A stretch of 64,000 bases of DNA from Halichondria panicea (lineage: Eukaryota > Porifera > Demospongiae > Suberitida > Halichondriidae), in the NCBI RefSeq assembly GCF_963675165.1, contig NC_087391.1, forward strand, positions 2,313,001 through 2,377,000. The letters are read 5' to 3'. How positions within the stretch are numbered: the first letter of the stretch is position 1; each line of letters begins with the position of its first letter. The translations under genes were made by a program, and so were the position numbers. Of this stretch, positions 11,501 through 22,900 are shown in pieces. The notes beneath the pieces are model-generated. The model was not told the origin of the DNA, made no database searches, and worked only from the letters and a program-made list of their open reading frames with translations.

Positions 11501-14500
11501 CAGTGTCAATACTGGTTCCACAAGACTACCCACGATCCGCCCCTCATGCCTACATAAAGCCCACCCCTGATATGGAGCTTGTCAAATCTGATATGGTCAA
11601 CCAATATGGCAGAGTAGAAATTGATTTCTTGAAGCAATGGAACAGGGTAAGTCTGTATAATATCACGGTTGAGTAGGTATTGTTATCTTGGGTTAATGTA
11701 TGCAAAGAGATTTATCTACATGTACATACAGATGTAGCACTCCGTTACCATGGTAAAGCACACACAAAGAGTTACTGTTAAAGATAACAAAAATATAAAT
11801 GTCCGGAACTGATTTCTCTTGTAGGAAAGCAGTTTGAATGATATGATCAACATTCTATCGATTGAATTCGCTGACAAATGCCCAGTTCAAGGTCGGACAA
11901 CCCCAACTCGCCAGATAGCGTACACCCCATCACCACAACTGCATCAACAGCAGCCGTACACACCATCCAATAGGCCATTTGGTAACTACCAACAACCCAA
12001 CCAACCCAACTATACCGGAAATTACCAACAACCACCACCCCCACAAGACAGCATGTACCTGCAACAGCAGCTGGAGACAGAGCGTACCCGAGCTGAGAGG
12101 AACCTCTACGACAAACAGATGCTCTTGAACCAGACTCAAGATGCCATGCACCGAGAGCAACAAAGAGCCATTTCTCTAGAAGAAAAAGTGAAGCAGCTAG
12201 AGAGGGAGCTATCTAGAGCCGAAAGTCTATTACAGGGAGCTCAACAAGGGCAGAGAGTGGCGGAAGAGAGGGCCAGGGCAGCACAGAGGGGGGTGATCGA
12301 CAAAAGTGAACAACAGTACTGGATTGTAGATAAAGACGAGATCAAAACTGAGGCGAAGCAGCTGGGAAGTGGAGGATGGGCTACAGTGAAGGTGGCAAGA
12401 TTTAGACACATGCAGGTGGCAGCTAAGTACATGCACCAGTTGATCATATCCGACTACAATCGAGCGTTGTTTGTGCGAGAAATGAACATGGCTGCTCGAA
12501 TGAGACACCCCAACATCGTTCAGTTCATCGGAGCCTGTATGGAGGGAGAGGCAGTTATTCTCACTGAGCTAATGATGACTAGTCTAAGAGCACAGTACGG
12601 AAAACAGATGCTCACCTATCCTCAGATCATCTCGATAAGCGAAGACGTTGCTAAGGGCCTAAATTATCTCCACCTGATGAAACCAGACCCGATTATTCAC
12701 CGAGACATCAGCAGTGCAAATGTTCTTCTAGAGCCCTTGAGAGACAACAAATGGAGAGCGAAAATCTGCGACTGTGGATCGGCAAATTTTGCTCAACTTA
12801 CGAACACAGCTGGCCCCGGGAATCCTACGTACGCAGCTCCCGAATCAGTCACTCCAAAGTTGCAGTCTCCTAAGATGGATGTTTTCAGCTATGGCATCGT
12901 TTTGCTCGAGACAAACACACAGCGGTTTCCCGACACTCGAACAAGAGAGCTTCTGTTCGATATGCTTGGACATCGACAGGATATGGTGGGACTAATCAGA
13001 TGGTGTATCAAGTATACGCCCAACGATCGACCAAGCATGGAGGACGTATTGGTCGAATTGGAGAAAATAGACGAAACCTACAAATCACGCTAGATTAATT
13101 TTGTGTCAATTTGCATGTGATACGTAGTTTTTGTTTATAATATATATATATATTTATATATATGAATCAACAAAATTAAATTACTTGAAAAATTAATTGG
13201 ATGTACACTAATTAACTGATTGCACTAGCTGTCAATGTATCTGCTTTAAGCAACAACAGTTCAACTAACTTTGTTTTCCCTCTGTGGATCAATAATCAAT
13301 AGTTACAAAAATAACACTTTCTTATGCCCCTTGTCATCCATGTCTATACAACAGCCTCATCCCCAACACCAGAAGCTTGCAGGCCAGATAACTGCATGAG
13401 GACCGTATCAATACGTTTTGCGTGTAATAAACCTTTGCAAACAAGCCAATAATCAAATTTTGACAGAAAAAATTTAATTTTTGTGTTCTGGCAAGGATCG
13501 TGATGACCGAAAATTGTAATAATAATCGGTGTGCCGGATAATCGAATGAATAAACTGCACCTTGATCCACCCATTTAATTTATAAACAGCATTGTAAATT
13601 TATCAAAAGAGAAACAGGTCTGTCTATGGTAACAGTGCATATGCCATTTAAGGGATATGCCTATTTCTTGATTTGTAGTTGAACTTTGACCCTGTCGTAG
13701 AGAAATTTGCCCAGCCAGATAAAACCACACAAATTAGTTTTTCAGGTCCACCTGCTTCGTTTTTGGGCCATGATGGCTCAGCTGTAAAGATCGTCAGAAC
13801 AACTGGCGTCAATTCAATTTTCAAATGTTTTTAATGATCTTTGCCATCTTTTAGGCAGGATAATTATTTTATGAGCTTCGATTTTTTGTATGTATGCATG
13901 TCAAAGAGTCCGAATCCCAGATTAAATTTTGAGGAAAAGGCCTGAGAAACGAATGTTCTGTTGTCATCTTTTGGTGTATGCACCATTATTACGTTAATTT
14001 GATGAAGGTAAATTTAATCGATGGACCTACACTTATAATGGTGTTATCAGTTTACAGTCACATTCCTACTAGTGTTGTTATCTGAGAAGGAGCTCAACAA
14101 AATTATGTTCTATACGTATCCTACTAACCACCATTTGATAAAACTCATGCGTTTCTTAGCGAGATTGGAGATAGATACACTATAAATTTTGCGTACTTTG
14201 TAGTTTTATTTTTTGTTCTAATTCCACCAAGCACACTAAAATTGGTAAGAATCACCTAAGCCAAAAGGCCAAACTACCACTGGTACTGTGTAAACAGCTG
14301 ATGTACATGTATGTAATTATTAATTGTCTAATAATGCAAATATGGCACAATAAAGAACGGGTGATTCACAGAAAGCTAGCAATGGATATACCATTTGCTA
14401 TTTCCTGAAATACAGCCACCTCGCTATTCCGGCCAAGCTGCACTGTCCCAAGGGTGACCGGATTAACGAGTCTACTGTATACGGAATAGCGAGTGGCCGT

Positions 14501-15651
14501 ACATGTACTTCAGGGTGAGTTTTGAGCAGTAAACATCTAGCTAGCAATCCATGCCAAACCAAATGGCTGATATATTGAGGTGGCCGTACTTCAGAGAGTC
14601 TACCGTATTACTTATTGTGTCATAATTATCTGGTATCAATACGCAAAACTAACAGTGAAGTAAGCGCTATGTGCAGCTCCAGTGTCTTTACATTTCTACA
14701 ACAGTTTTATATCTGGCCCTACCCTATTCAATCATAATAAGCTAAGGTGGAAAACTGACGCAAAAGTTGCTTAGCCAAAATTAATGTTCAAGAGACTGAG
14801 ACACTTTTTTGCATGGCAAACATTATAATTATATCCTAACCATCTGTTTCGGATCCAGCCGGCCGGGTATCAATCTCGCTGTCCCCCCCCCCCATGGATG
14901 GGGCACATTCTGATCAAGCAAATGGGCAGGATTATTTCTGTACTTGCTAATTCTATCCCATAAAAGTACATGGTTGTTATAAAAACATTATGGCTGGTTG
15001 TAGCTATTTTTATATACGTGATTGTGAAGGAATATTAAACTAAGTATTGTAGTGCCAAGAAGGATAATAAAAGATTATGGGAGACCAACTTTGAGCTCCT
15101 ACTGTTTTTGTTTCTGAGGTGAAGTTGTCATTGATTATTTTACTTGCTGTCGGGCCTTGAAATGACATAGCATTAGTTATACTTAGCACTTCAATAATTC
15201 GGACGATTACGATAGGTCCACATCAACGCTTACCTGCAGATCTAGCTAGAATGAGGACAGCCAGGAGTAGTAATGACTTGGAACACAGTCCAGGAACCGC
15301 TACTCTCAGTACTATATGGAGACGTTTTAGGAAGAGCCAGTTGAATCTATTGCAGGCGGACACAGTATTACGCATAAGTTATGTGTCGGGACGAATGTGT
15401 AAATGAATGAACACCAGTATCATGATTAGGAATGGGATGCAGTACTAGGATCTGAAGTAGTGCTTAACATGTACTATACTGTAGTATACACAGGTACGTA
15501 TATGTAGTACATCGTGCAATATAAAATGAGCTTACTTAGGCTGCTTTTTGCTCTTGGAGGTGGAGATGGTTGCCTTATCGAGCTGCTCACTGGCTCCCCT
15601 TTGCTCTGCCGGCCTCCCAGAACGAATAAGAGGTGTCTTCTCAGATGCCAT
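2597..15651 (-). CDS. ABCD4: ABCD4-like ABC half-transporter, 21 exons
   Basis: ABCD4 is known as a lysosomal half-transporter for cobalamin export. Exons (5' to 3'): 15536-15651, 15234-15346, 9482-9609, 7227-7366, 6973-7089, 6664-6789, 6421-6471, 6313-6355, 6203-6254, 5961-6082, 5649-5740, 5147-5269, 4909-5042, 4743-4796, 4533-4681, 4079-4133, 3572-3618, 3368-3420, 3037-3113, 2811-2926, 2597-2662. These sum to 1974 nt, or 657 aa; human ABCD4 is about 606. The membrane half shows QMGIIPSKFY, YVRWRATITRYLHARYF and DQRITQDVDRFC. The ATPase half shows Walker A GETGTGKT (about 468-475), signature SPGEAQR (577-583), Walker B FLDEATSAL and H-loop SVGHR. An N-terminal EKTPLI fits an acidic-dileucine lysosomal sorting signal (inference). 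Intron 13 uses a GC donor. Introns 2 and 3 each contain an oppositely oriented gene. Confidence 0.9.
2669..2690. repeat. GA microsatellite in a splice acceptor tract
   Basis: A (GA)n run reads as CT on the minus strand and forms the polypyrimidine tract of the acceptor of the last ABCD4-like exon, which begins at 2662. Confidence 0.7.
7537..9219 (+). CDS. POT/SLC15-like transporter, intronless, nested in ABCD4 intron 3
   Basis: 560 aa from the ATG at 7537. The frame also opens at an upstream GTG, but ATG is the expected eukaryotic start. About a dozen hydrophobic segments suggest an MFS transporter. IISGWIADTKLGNYKTVKLG resembles the conserved loop after TM2 of the POT/PTR2 family, LGLDQMPDASSANITSF resembles the later DQ..F.W motif, and GGPFTTEQVEDVK resembles the VEEVK motif after TM6. 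The family call rests on these motifs, and the substrate is unknown. The gene is intronless, unlike its host, and lies opposite to ABCD4 inside intron 3 (7367-9481). It is the intact sister of the copy at 1-1470. Its central block is closer to the copies at 57.8-62.4 kb than to that sister. Confidence 0.8.
   Translation: MSSKMKERSILINSTTDKLALSSRQCCRLSYKPRRVSSKGAVLVLIWIVLVNSGTGSPQTNQRTLVSIIVDSSNGTLTALQCIKYALPIAAWLLTAIISGWIADTKLGNYKTVKLGLIVLFLAAILDCILTLTQVNQSTASSWYPTVETLPICLKYIGNAIVIVSSIQLGLDQMPDASSANITSFIAWFVCSAQAGILVYQVGGNFTQNYCPLHHETYVKPTISLLSVLCMAIALCFDFLLSPKWITKEPPSSRCFTLIYQVLRFATKHKAPLNRSSLTYWEEDIPSRLDLGKSRYGGPFTTEQVEDVKTTLKMLIVSIPMSIIVVSYFLSNYIIPYIYLQITVSDYSNNSLNLTTCARTSLKETVTSLSWWMILSTLVHEIVVYPFLVKWIPSILKRIVIGSLLTLLLNIIYLVISAVQVASGNKSIFTGIDIFWIELLHSIISAQIVLLLYTAMLEFVCAQTPHNLKGFVIGYTWCTYSLASILAAVTFSILVANCTDKYCTVIFCSIVTGMSLIGLILMCLLAYWYKQRVRDSDETQTPYTWVEGVYRKYFPESSST
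9687..9756. repeat. Left arm of 70-bp perfect inverted repeat
   Basis: These 70 bases are the exact reverse complement of 10383-10452. The arm carries CTGATTGG, a reversed CCAAT box, and a GC-box-like GGGGGCGGG. It lies within ABCD4 intron 2, just upstream of exon 3. Confidence 0.85.
10383..10452 (+). promoter_or_regulatory. Right arm of 70-bp inverted repeat; candidate promoter
   Basis: This arm contains CCCGCCCCCG and CCAATCAG about 100-150 bp before the ATG of the UEV-kinase gene, which fits a GC box plus CCAAT box of a TATA-less promoter. That role is inferred; the perfect pairing with 9687-9756 is directly visible. Confidence 0.45.
10553..13093 (+). CDS. UEV domain - coiled coil - protein kinase fusion, nested in ABCD4 intron 2
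   Basis: Exons 10553-10591, 10694-10778, 11072-11149, 11483-11646 and 11825-13093 join in phase to 544 aa. Residues about 1-145 form a TSG101-type ubiquitin E2 variant domain: LNGTVPVHISG, then YFIPVSILVPQDYP, SAPHAYIKPTPDM and FLKQW, with no catalytic cysteine in the expected place. Residues about 146-196 are Pro/Gln/Tyr-rich. About 197-278 is a charged coiled coil. About 295-544 is a TKL-like kinase: G-loop GSGGWATV (303-310), AAK lysine 323, HRDISSANVLL with Asp416, DCG in place of DFG (438-440), APE (460-462). Catalytic residues look intact. TSG101 itself is UEV, Pro-rich, coiled coil and steadiness box; here the C-terminal box is replaced by a kinase. A role in ubiquitin- or ESCRT-linked signalling is inference. 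Confidence 0.85.
13094..15233. other. Remainder of ABCD4 intron 2, no gene seen
   Basis: No coding exon is supported here on either strand. A hairpin-like repeat at about 14412-14500 has inverted ends, GCCACCTCGCTATTCCG against CGGAATAGCGAGTGGCC, and a partial further copy lies near 14576. A short poly-C run sits near 14883. Otherwise the sequence is AT-rich. Confidence 0.5.
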
Positions 15652-15763
15652 AATCATCACACTAATTATTTCTGCTGAGTTGGCAGTAGCACGTGGACAA
15701 GCCACTCCCCCCTCGTTTTTCCTGAGGCTTCATTGGAAGTTTTGCCTGACTAGACTATATACA
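15652..15763. promoter_or_regulatory. Bidirectional promoter, ABCD4 / DMAC1-like
   Basis: Only 112 bp separate the divergent ATGs of the ABCD4-like gene (minus strand) and the DMAC1-like gene (plus strand). The interval must hold both 5' UTRs and a shared or overlapping promoter. No TATA box is evident. Confidence 0.5.
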
Positions 15764-15970
15764 ATGGTGGAGTCCACACCTGACTGTGCCTCGTGTAAGG
15801 TGATAGGAGCCGGAGGTTGCTTTGCAGGTGCAATGTATGCATTCTACCAGAGGGCTCACCTACCCTCTACAGCCTCCAACAGAAACAGGCAATGGCTGGC
15901 AATGGTCGGAGCAGGTGTGCTGGGGGCGGGGCTGGGGATAGTCTACTCTGATCACTTGGCCATACGTTAG
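15764..15970 (+). CDS. DMAC1: DMAC1/TMEM261-like small membrane protein
   Basis: 68 aa in a single exon from the ATG at 15764. The Cys-x-x-Cys motif in DCASCKVIGAGG is followed by a Gly/Ala-rich hydrophobic segment, and a second hydrophobic segment AMVGAGVLGAGLGIV is near the C-terminus. This matches the layout of DUF4536/DMAC1 proteins, which help assemble the distal membrane arm of mitochondrial complex I. The protein is short, so the assignment depends on the CxxC plus two-helix pattern and is moderate. It is head-to-head with the ABCD4-like gene. The longer in-frame reading upstream of this ATG overlaps the ABCD4 first exon and is not favoured. Confidence 0.55.
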   Translation: MVESTPDCASCKVIGAGGCFAGAMYAFYQRAHLPSTASNRNRQWLAMVGAGVLGAGLGIVYSDHLAIR

Positions 15971-17587
15971 GACTTTTTATATACCATGGTACTATATTAA
16001 TTTTTTTACTTCTCTCGGTGGATACGGGTAAAGAGGACCTGCCACTATAAGTTTTTATCCCTACAAGAGACTGAAACAGTCGCATTGGCATCTTAAGAGT
16101 CTTCTCGGTGATGTAAATGACAGTTTCTTCAGCCCACTGAATAGATTTATTCTCATGACAATACCGCTTGTATAAAGCTGTTGCCAGATATTGATTATGG
16201 ATTTTCTATAGACTGACTTCCTGTTTTACTTCCTACTCGTAGCTCTAAAACATCCCCACTGGCCCCACTGTTCTTAGTAATAGCCTGTGGCATTTCCTCT
16301 GGTGCAGCTTGTGTTTTGTGTCCATAAACATTGGCTGCCCAAATAAATACCTTGTTCTTTCATTTGGCCGCCACATCTGTAGCCCTTCTTCCTCTTAAAT
16401 TTAGTTTAGATGCCCACGGCTTCAGGGCAAATTGCCCAAGGTCATGTGTTAATGGCTTCAAGAATACCAGTATGCAGCCATGCTTCCCCAGACCCCAACA
16501 TAAGCACTGTAGGCGGGAGAGTACATAATTGTTTAAGTTAAAAATTAATGTGCCACAGATTTTTCAACAAAATGGCTTTTCTTTTCTTTGATGATTATAT
16601 CATAATTATGCTAAGACTATAATAGTGTTGCAACATTGCTCTAGGGAAACACGAACAATAACATGCAAGCATGGCTTTAATGAATGTCCCTGTGTTTATC
16701 TCGGCCCTTGCACTTCCTCGTCTGCCTTCCTTTGTTAAGATTTTTGCTTACATGCCCTTGGCTTCAAATTTCTCATTTTAGTGGAATCAGTATTTAATTT
16801 AGTGTGTAGACTATTATAATGTTATCCTGCATCCTCTTGCATAATAATTAATTTACCGTATAGTGGCGAAATTTTTGAGGAACTTAATTCTTTTGTGGAA
16901 GTGCCTCTAAAACAATAAATTCCGCATTTTGGTCAAATGACATTATGTATTTTGTTTAGCTTCATTTTCGTGGGCCGGGGACGAAACAGCGCAAAATATA
17001 ATTAAGTGCTGTACAGTACATGTTTTAATGGTAGGATACCTATACTTGTGGGTTAATGTGTGCATGGATCCCATGGTGGAAGGAAGCACTGTTGCAGTAT
17101 CTCTTGTCCTGTCTTTTTTATCAGACACTGTGTTCTTTCTTGCTGTAGTGGCTGTGGGGCTGGGAGTGGCGAGACTAGCTTCCTGACAGCAGCTGGGCGG
17201 GTCTAGACGTATACGTTGATGTCACTTCAGGTGCAGCAAAATTCACCAACATTTAATTTTCTTGTGAACACAATGATATTAATTTTTTGTATAGCTAACT
17301 TGTTTGTATAGCTAACTTGCTTACGTCCTAAGCAAACTACTTTGTGATCATAATGAATACCATTCACTTAATTGTTACAAGGAATGTTTAATAATTCAGT
17401 CAATTGCTGTTTATACTGAGCCAGCCAAATATTTTTAGTCAATTTTAGGAAGTGACTAATTCTACTGCATGCATCCTGTGTTACCTTGCTTGGGTGGAAA
17501 CATTCATGCAGACAGTATAAAAAGGCACTGCATGCATTTTGAACCATAACAATCTGTTACTACTCTTCATCCAACCTCAAAAGAATA
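15971..17587. other. Intergenic, no gene supported
   Basis: Only short open frames without recognisable motifs are present. A terminus resembling the TA-flanked MITEs (TACCGTATAGTGGCGAAA) occurs near 16857. A TATAAAA-like box at 17516-17522, about 70 bp before the CRIM1-like ATG, is a candidate core promoter. Confidence 0.45.
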
Positions 17588-20500
17588 ATGGGAACTGCTA
17601 CAATCTTCACAACTTTGACTTGCTGCCTCTTAGCAGCAATGTGCAGCTGCAATGCACTGTTTTGCAACACCTGTGTCCCTGAGCAATGCCCAGTGGCGAC
17701 TAATTGTCCTGTAGGGAAAGTGATGGACTCGTGTGGGTGCTGTGAAGTGTGTGCCATTCCTCTGGAGGGCACCTGCAACACTGATCTAGATTTTGGACGG
17801 TGTGCAGATGGGAGATTCTGCCTACCCGACGGCGGCCTGTTCTCTGGAACTACTGCCGGAAAGTGCTTAGGTGAGATTAAGTTGCAGCTTTACATGTCTG
17901 CATGATTGAGCGAACAGATATTGCATGAAGTACTATGATTTTGTTTTTCTCTATGATTACCATTTTTATTTTGCAGACATTACTGAGTGCTTTTCCTCTG
18001 GTTGTGATGTCATTGATGATACGTGTGATTGCGGCTATTCCAATTCTTGCCCGACCAAGACCTTCACGTTCAACGACTTGCTGTCCTGTGAAGCAAGCAT
18101 ATCTGAGAACTCAACTGAAGGTGCGATCTTGCATTAGATCTAGCTGCTTGCAAGCATTATTTCAAACGCTGTGCATGAGTATATCTATCAATCATTATAA
18201 ACTGTGCTATAACCAGTTTTGTCATCCATGCAGAAGTACCTGTGTGTGTGAGCTTTGGATGTGAGATAGTGGCCGATCACTGTCAATGCAAATACAATGA
18301 GAGTTGCCCCATGACGTCTTTCTCTTACTCCACTCATGATGAGTGCGAAGACGCTATGAAATGTAAGTTTATATCAGATTAGCTGAGTCTGCATGTATAT
18401 GTAGTGCATGACCCGTTCATTAGAATCAAGCACGTCTATAAAATTATCATGTACAATGAAAATTAATGTACCAGTTTGTATGCATAATTTGTTTTGCTTT
18501 TCTCTATGTTTTACTTTTTTTGCTATTTTCTGTAGTTGCTGCCTGTGGAAGTGTGGTGTGTGAGTCACACATAGTCTGTCCTGAGGGTAGTTACTATGAG
18601 TCTGGTCCTCTGCTTCCCGGAAACTGCTGCCCTAGCAATGGAGTGTGCTGGTGTGACAATGAGCTGTGTCCGGGAGAGCCAGATTGCCCTGAGGGATTCG
18701 AACCAACTGTGGTCACTTCTGCTAACAACACTGATGGACAGTGCTGTAATACTTATGAGTGCACACGAGGTATGTTGTTGCTTTGTACAGGAGTTCAGTA
18801 GACATTGTTATAGCCTAAATTGTGTCTGTTAACATTTCAAAAAAGAATAATGGCATTGTAGTCTATTCAAGAAAAATTGTATTTTGCTTTGTAACCATGT
18901 TAACTGAAGTCATAACATACACTAACATACACCTACACAATCCCGGATCCTTTGCACTGTGTATGCACAAACACAGGAATGTTGTAGTCTACCTGCAATT
19001 ACTCTCAATTAGAGCAAGGATAAACATGCCGACATGTACAGTCATGCTTTGTGTCTGCATTTTACTTGTCTCATTCATTAAAAATAATGATAATTATTTT
19101 GCAGTTACATGCGACTATGAAGGCCAACAGTTACAACACAATGAAGCCGTTCTTGTAGACGCCTGTACAACTTGCCAGTGTTACAATAAAGAGCTGTTCT
19201 GTCATACTCTGAGCTGCTCTGTACCACAGTGTACCTCATACGAAGAACTTGTGCTTGTTCCTGGAAATTGCTGCCCATTTTGCCAGCCACGAGCAGTGAT
19301 CGACCCACCAAATGTGCCAGTGTGCGAGATCGAAGGTGTGTTTACGGACCCAGAAAATCCATGCCTATTGTGCAGCTGTTACGAAGGGCGAACTGCTTGC
19401 TTTGAAAACGAGTGTTCTCCATTGGCTTGCGTAAAACCAGTGCTATTACCGGGTACTTGCTGTCCTGTTTGTGAAGAAGATATAGAAACCACAACTGCAG
19501 CACCAGCTATTAATGTTACGTCTGCTACCACAACAGAAATCAAAAAGCCAGAATTCTTTACTGAGGCAGTCACTAAAGGAGAGCCAAGCATACAACCTCA
19601 GGAGGAGGTTAAAGATAAAATAGCGATTGACCCTCCAAATGTACCGCTATGTGAGATCGAAGGGGTGTTCACCGACCCAGAGAATCCATGCCGAGTCTGC
19701 AGCTGTTATCAAGGAACAACTGCTTGCTATGAAGAATGGTGTGCTCCAATGGCTTGTGAGAATCCAATCCTTCTGCCTGGAGCTTGCTGCTCTACCTGTG
19801 AAGAAGTCACTATGACTGAAGGACCCGCTTCTACAACTAGTATCTCTTCTACGACTGAATCTGCTACTGAAGAACACATAACTACAGACAGTTTTACCAC
19901 ACAGAAAATGGACATAACGGACATAACAGAAGAGACAACAAATATACCGATTGAAATAGTGGAGCCTCCGTATGTGTCACTGTGTGCAATCGAAGGTGTA
20001 TTTACAGATCCAGAAAACCCATGCAGAGTATGCAGCTGTTACGATGGGAGAACTGCTTGTTTTGAAGAGGGGTGTGCCCCAGTAGAGTGTGAAAAGCCGG
20101 TGCTCTTGCCAGGAACCTGCTGTCCTGTGTGTGCAGAACAACCGACAAGTGTGCCCACAACTGAAACACCTACTAAAGAGCGATTGAGTACTGAATCCAT
20201 TACTGTAGCTCTAACTACAGAGGAATCACATACAACGGAAGAAGTTACTGAAGAGCTTACTTCTGAATTAAGTACAAAACAATCAACAACAGCTACGACT
20301 ATAATTCCATTCTCCACCCCAGATATTACTTTTAACCAGTCCCCGTTCGTATCACAGCACTGCACAAGACAGCAACCATACATTAGCCGTGGTGATGCTT
20401 GCCTGACCTGTATGTGTATCAACGGAAGAGAGAGGTGTGTGGATCAGTCGAGGTTTCTCTGTGAAGTCCCTCGCTGCAAGAACCCAGTGCTGGTGGAGGG

Positions 20501-21261
20501 ACAGTGCTGCCCTATCTGCATTGAAAGTGAGTCCAAAGAGCTAGCTTGTATAAGGAATTAATACACGAGTATACATGTGCATATATATTTGTGTGTGTGT
20601 AGATTTTAATATTCATTCCTAATTCCCATCACAGATGATGCCACCGCTATTCCGGTCCCAGATTCATCAGTGGCTATTGTGACCATTATAGTTGATGCGG
20701 GTTTGATAAGCCTCCAAGAGGAGGTGGTGACTGAGATGATAGAGGAAGAGATGAAAGCTCTCAGCTACTCGCTGTTGGACATGCAGGCTGTGGCTCATGG
20801 AAAAATACAGTAAGTGTAAAAAAATGATTAATTGCAGTGCCCAGAAAGCTTTGCAAGCTGTATCTATCTCTACTGGAAACTGCAAACATCATCTTTACTT
20901 TCACACAATCCACGTCAGCACATGAGATGCATTATTCATTATTCCCTTTTTCCTGTTCAGATTGGAGCTGGTACTAGCCGTGGAGGGATTGGATGGGGCT
21001 ACTGATGAAACGCATGACCTGATTGAGATGGCTATCTTGGAGAGGCTCTCCTCTACGAGCAGTCCGACTCATGACACAGAGACTATCGACACTGGCTCAA
21101 AGATACAATTGACTGACAATGTAGTGCTCATAGTGTCTTCGTTGTCTGTTTTAGTTGCAGTAATCCTGCTAACTCTTTCAGGCATCTTGCTAGCTTGTGT
21201 GTGGATTATCAGACTCAACAAGAAGAGGGCTAGGAAAGTTCCTAGCACCGAAACAGTTTGA
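17588..21261 (+). CDS. CRIM1-like IGFBP/VWC-repeat transmembrane protein, 7 exons
   Basis: Exons 17588-17870, 17977-18120, 18234-18362, 18536-18769, 19105-20526, 20635-20809 and 20961-21261 join in phase to 895 aa. The signal peptide TIFTTLTCCLLAAMCSCNA is followed by an IGFBP-type N-terminal module with CGCCEVC. Next come two short Cys-rich modules (one per exon, CDCGYSNSCP and CQCKYNESCP). Then come several chordin-type VWC repeats with CCPVC/CCPFC ends, three sharing NPCRVCSCY- or NPCLLCSCY-type cores. Ser/Thr-rich linkers separate the repeats. A single transmembrane helix (VLIVSSLSVLVAVILLTLSGILL) and a short basic tail close the protein. CRIM1 and related proteins tether or antagonise BMP ligands at the cell surface; that function is inferred here. 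The large exon 5 encodes most VWC repeats. Confidence 0.82.
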
Positions 21262-21592
21262 TTCTTTGTCTGTGTTTTCATTGTTTTTATCATAATTACC
21301 ATTTTTATTTCTGTTGTGTATATACATGTTATAAATCATCACTTTAATATCTTTACCAAAATGCGTGCGACGTACATGCAGACATTTACAGCGCTTGTAT
21401 AAATATAATTGTAATAATGAATAGAATAATGTCATACAGTGGAGGCAGGTAGCAAGAAATTATAAGTGGTACAAATAAAAAGAATATTGCTAATTAACTC
21501 AATTGAGTACGACAGAGCTAGTGGACTAGTCATCACTACCTTCATAGAGAGTTCAGACAAACAGTACATTGAGCTAATTGCTGACAAATAAG
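21262..21592. other. Convergent 3' intergenic region
   Basis: The region separates the converging CRIM1-like and XPO1 genes. An AATAAA-like signal occurs near 21474 (ACAAATAAAAAG). Nothing else is supported. Confidence 0.5.
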
Positions 21593-22867
21593 CTACTCTT
21601 GCATTTCGTCCGGTCTGTCGTGAGGGTTGATGATCCCTGGGACCTCCAACTGTTGCTTCCTCTTGTTCTCTGCTGCTTGTTGTAACTGTGCTTCTCTCTC
21701 CTCTAGGAATAGTCCTACTGTGTCTGCACCAGCGTGCTCCTGCGTGTGTGCAATAATGTATGGTTGTTATGGTTATTGTATGGTTAGTAACATGGAATGA
21801 CTACAGGCAAAAAGATGATGAATATTGTGCATAGAATGTGTGGATGTTTTATGAATGTTCAGTGCACAAAATAACTACCAATTTTTGTGCTAGCAAAATA
21901 GCATAATTATGGTCAGCCTGTGCATCCGATCAGGGTGTGGCTCAATCTTTCCAAGCACACAGAACAGTTTGTGCAATACGTGTTAGATTTTAAGTGCAGG
22001 ATATATTTAGTATATACACGATGAGTAGTTCTAAGAAAACAAAATTAGTCAGAAGTGGCTTCAAGGTGTCGAGTTTGTATGACATAGCAAAAATATCAAT
22101 TATGTCCTATATACCAATAATATTACGTTGCTTGGTCTGACAAATAGCCTAGCTAGCAAGTTATTCTGTGCACTGAATGTTAATGTGTAAGTGTACTGCT
22201 CAAACTGTGTGACTGGCTAGCTTTAGGCTACTGTTGTCAGTAGCCAATCTCTAACGGTCGTACAATATAGGTATACAAGGCTCGACAAAACATCATTGTT
22301 GAGAAAGTTGTGGTAACAACAGTTGCACTAAGAAATGTTAGAAATGATACGTATGTACATGTATGGTTGCAGCACTAGCTGAGCCTGTACGAAATGTACA
22401 CAGCCAGCAGTGCGAGCAATGACAAATATGTTGTGAGTCAAACCACAGCTCACATAATAGTCAGAAGCCTGGCATGTGGTATCCCATTGTGTATACTTAC
22501 AGTAGGCTTCACAAATACCACATGTTATTACGCTATTAAACGGTGGTGGGTACAATGTGCATGTGGTGAAGAGGTGGATAACTAAACCTAGTGACTGCAT
22601 ATAAGAGGTACATGTCAGAGGAGGTCCGATATGCGTGCACGAATCACTACAAATGCTAGTGCATTTGGCCTGGACATATCACGTGATCGCAATGACATCA
22701 ATGCACTGAACCTATAGTCATTCGTGCACGCATGTCGGACCTCCTCTGGGTACACGTATGAGGTACTAAAGGGATGGTGACTTCATGTAATACATACTAA
22801 TTTACTCAATGCCCAAGGAATGATGAAGATAATTCAATCTGACATGAAAATCCCCGTGCTGCTTAAT

Positions 22868-22900
<33 letters not shown>

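Noticed and set aside
15548..15763. Longer N-terminus for the DMAC1-like protein
   Set aside because: It overlaps the first coding exon of ABCD4 on the other strand and adds sequence unlike the family; the ATG at 15764 fits better.
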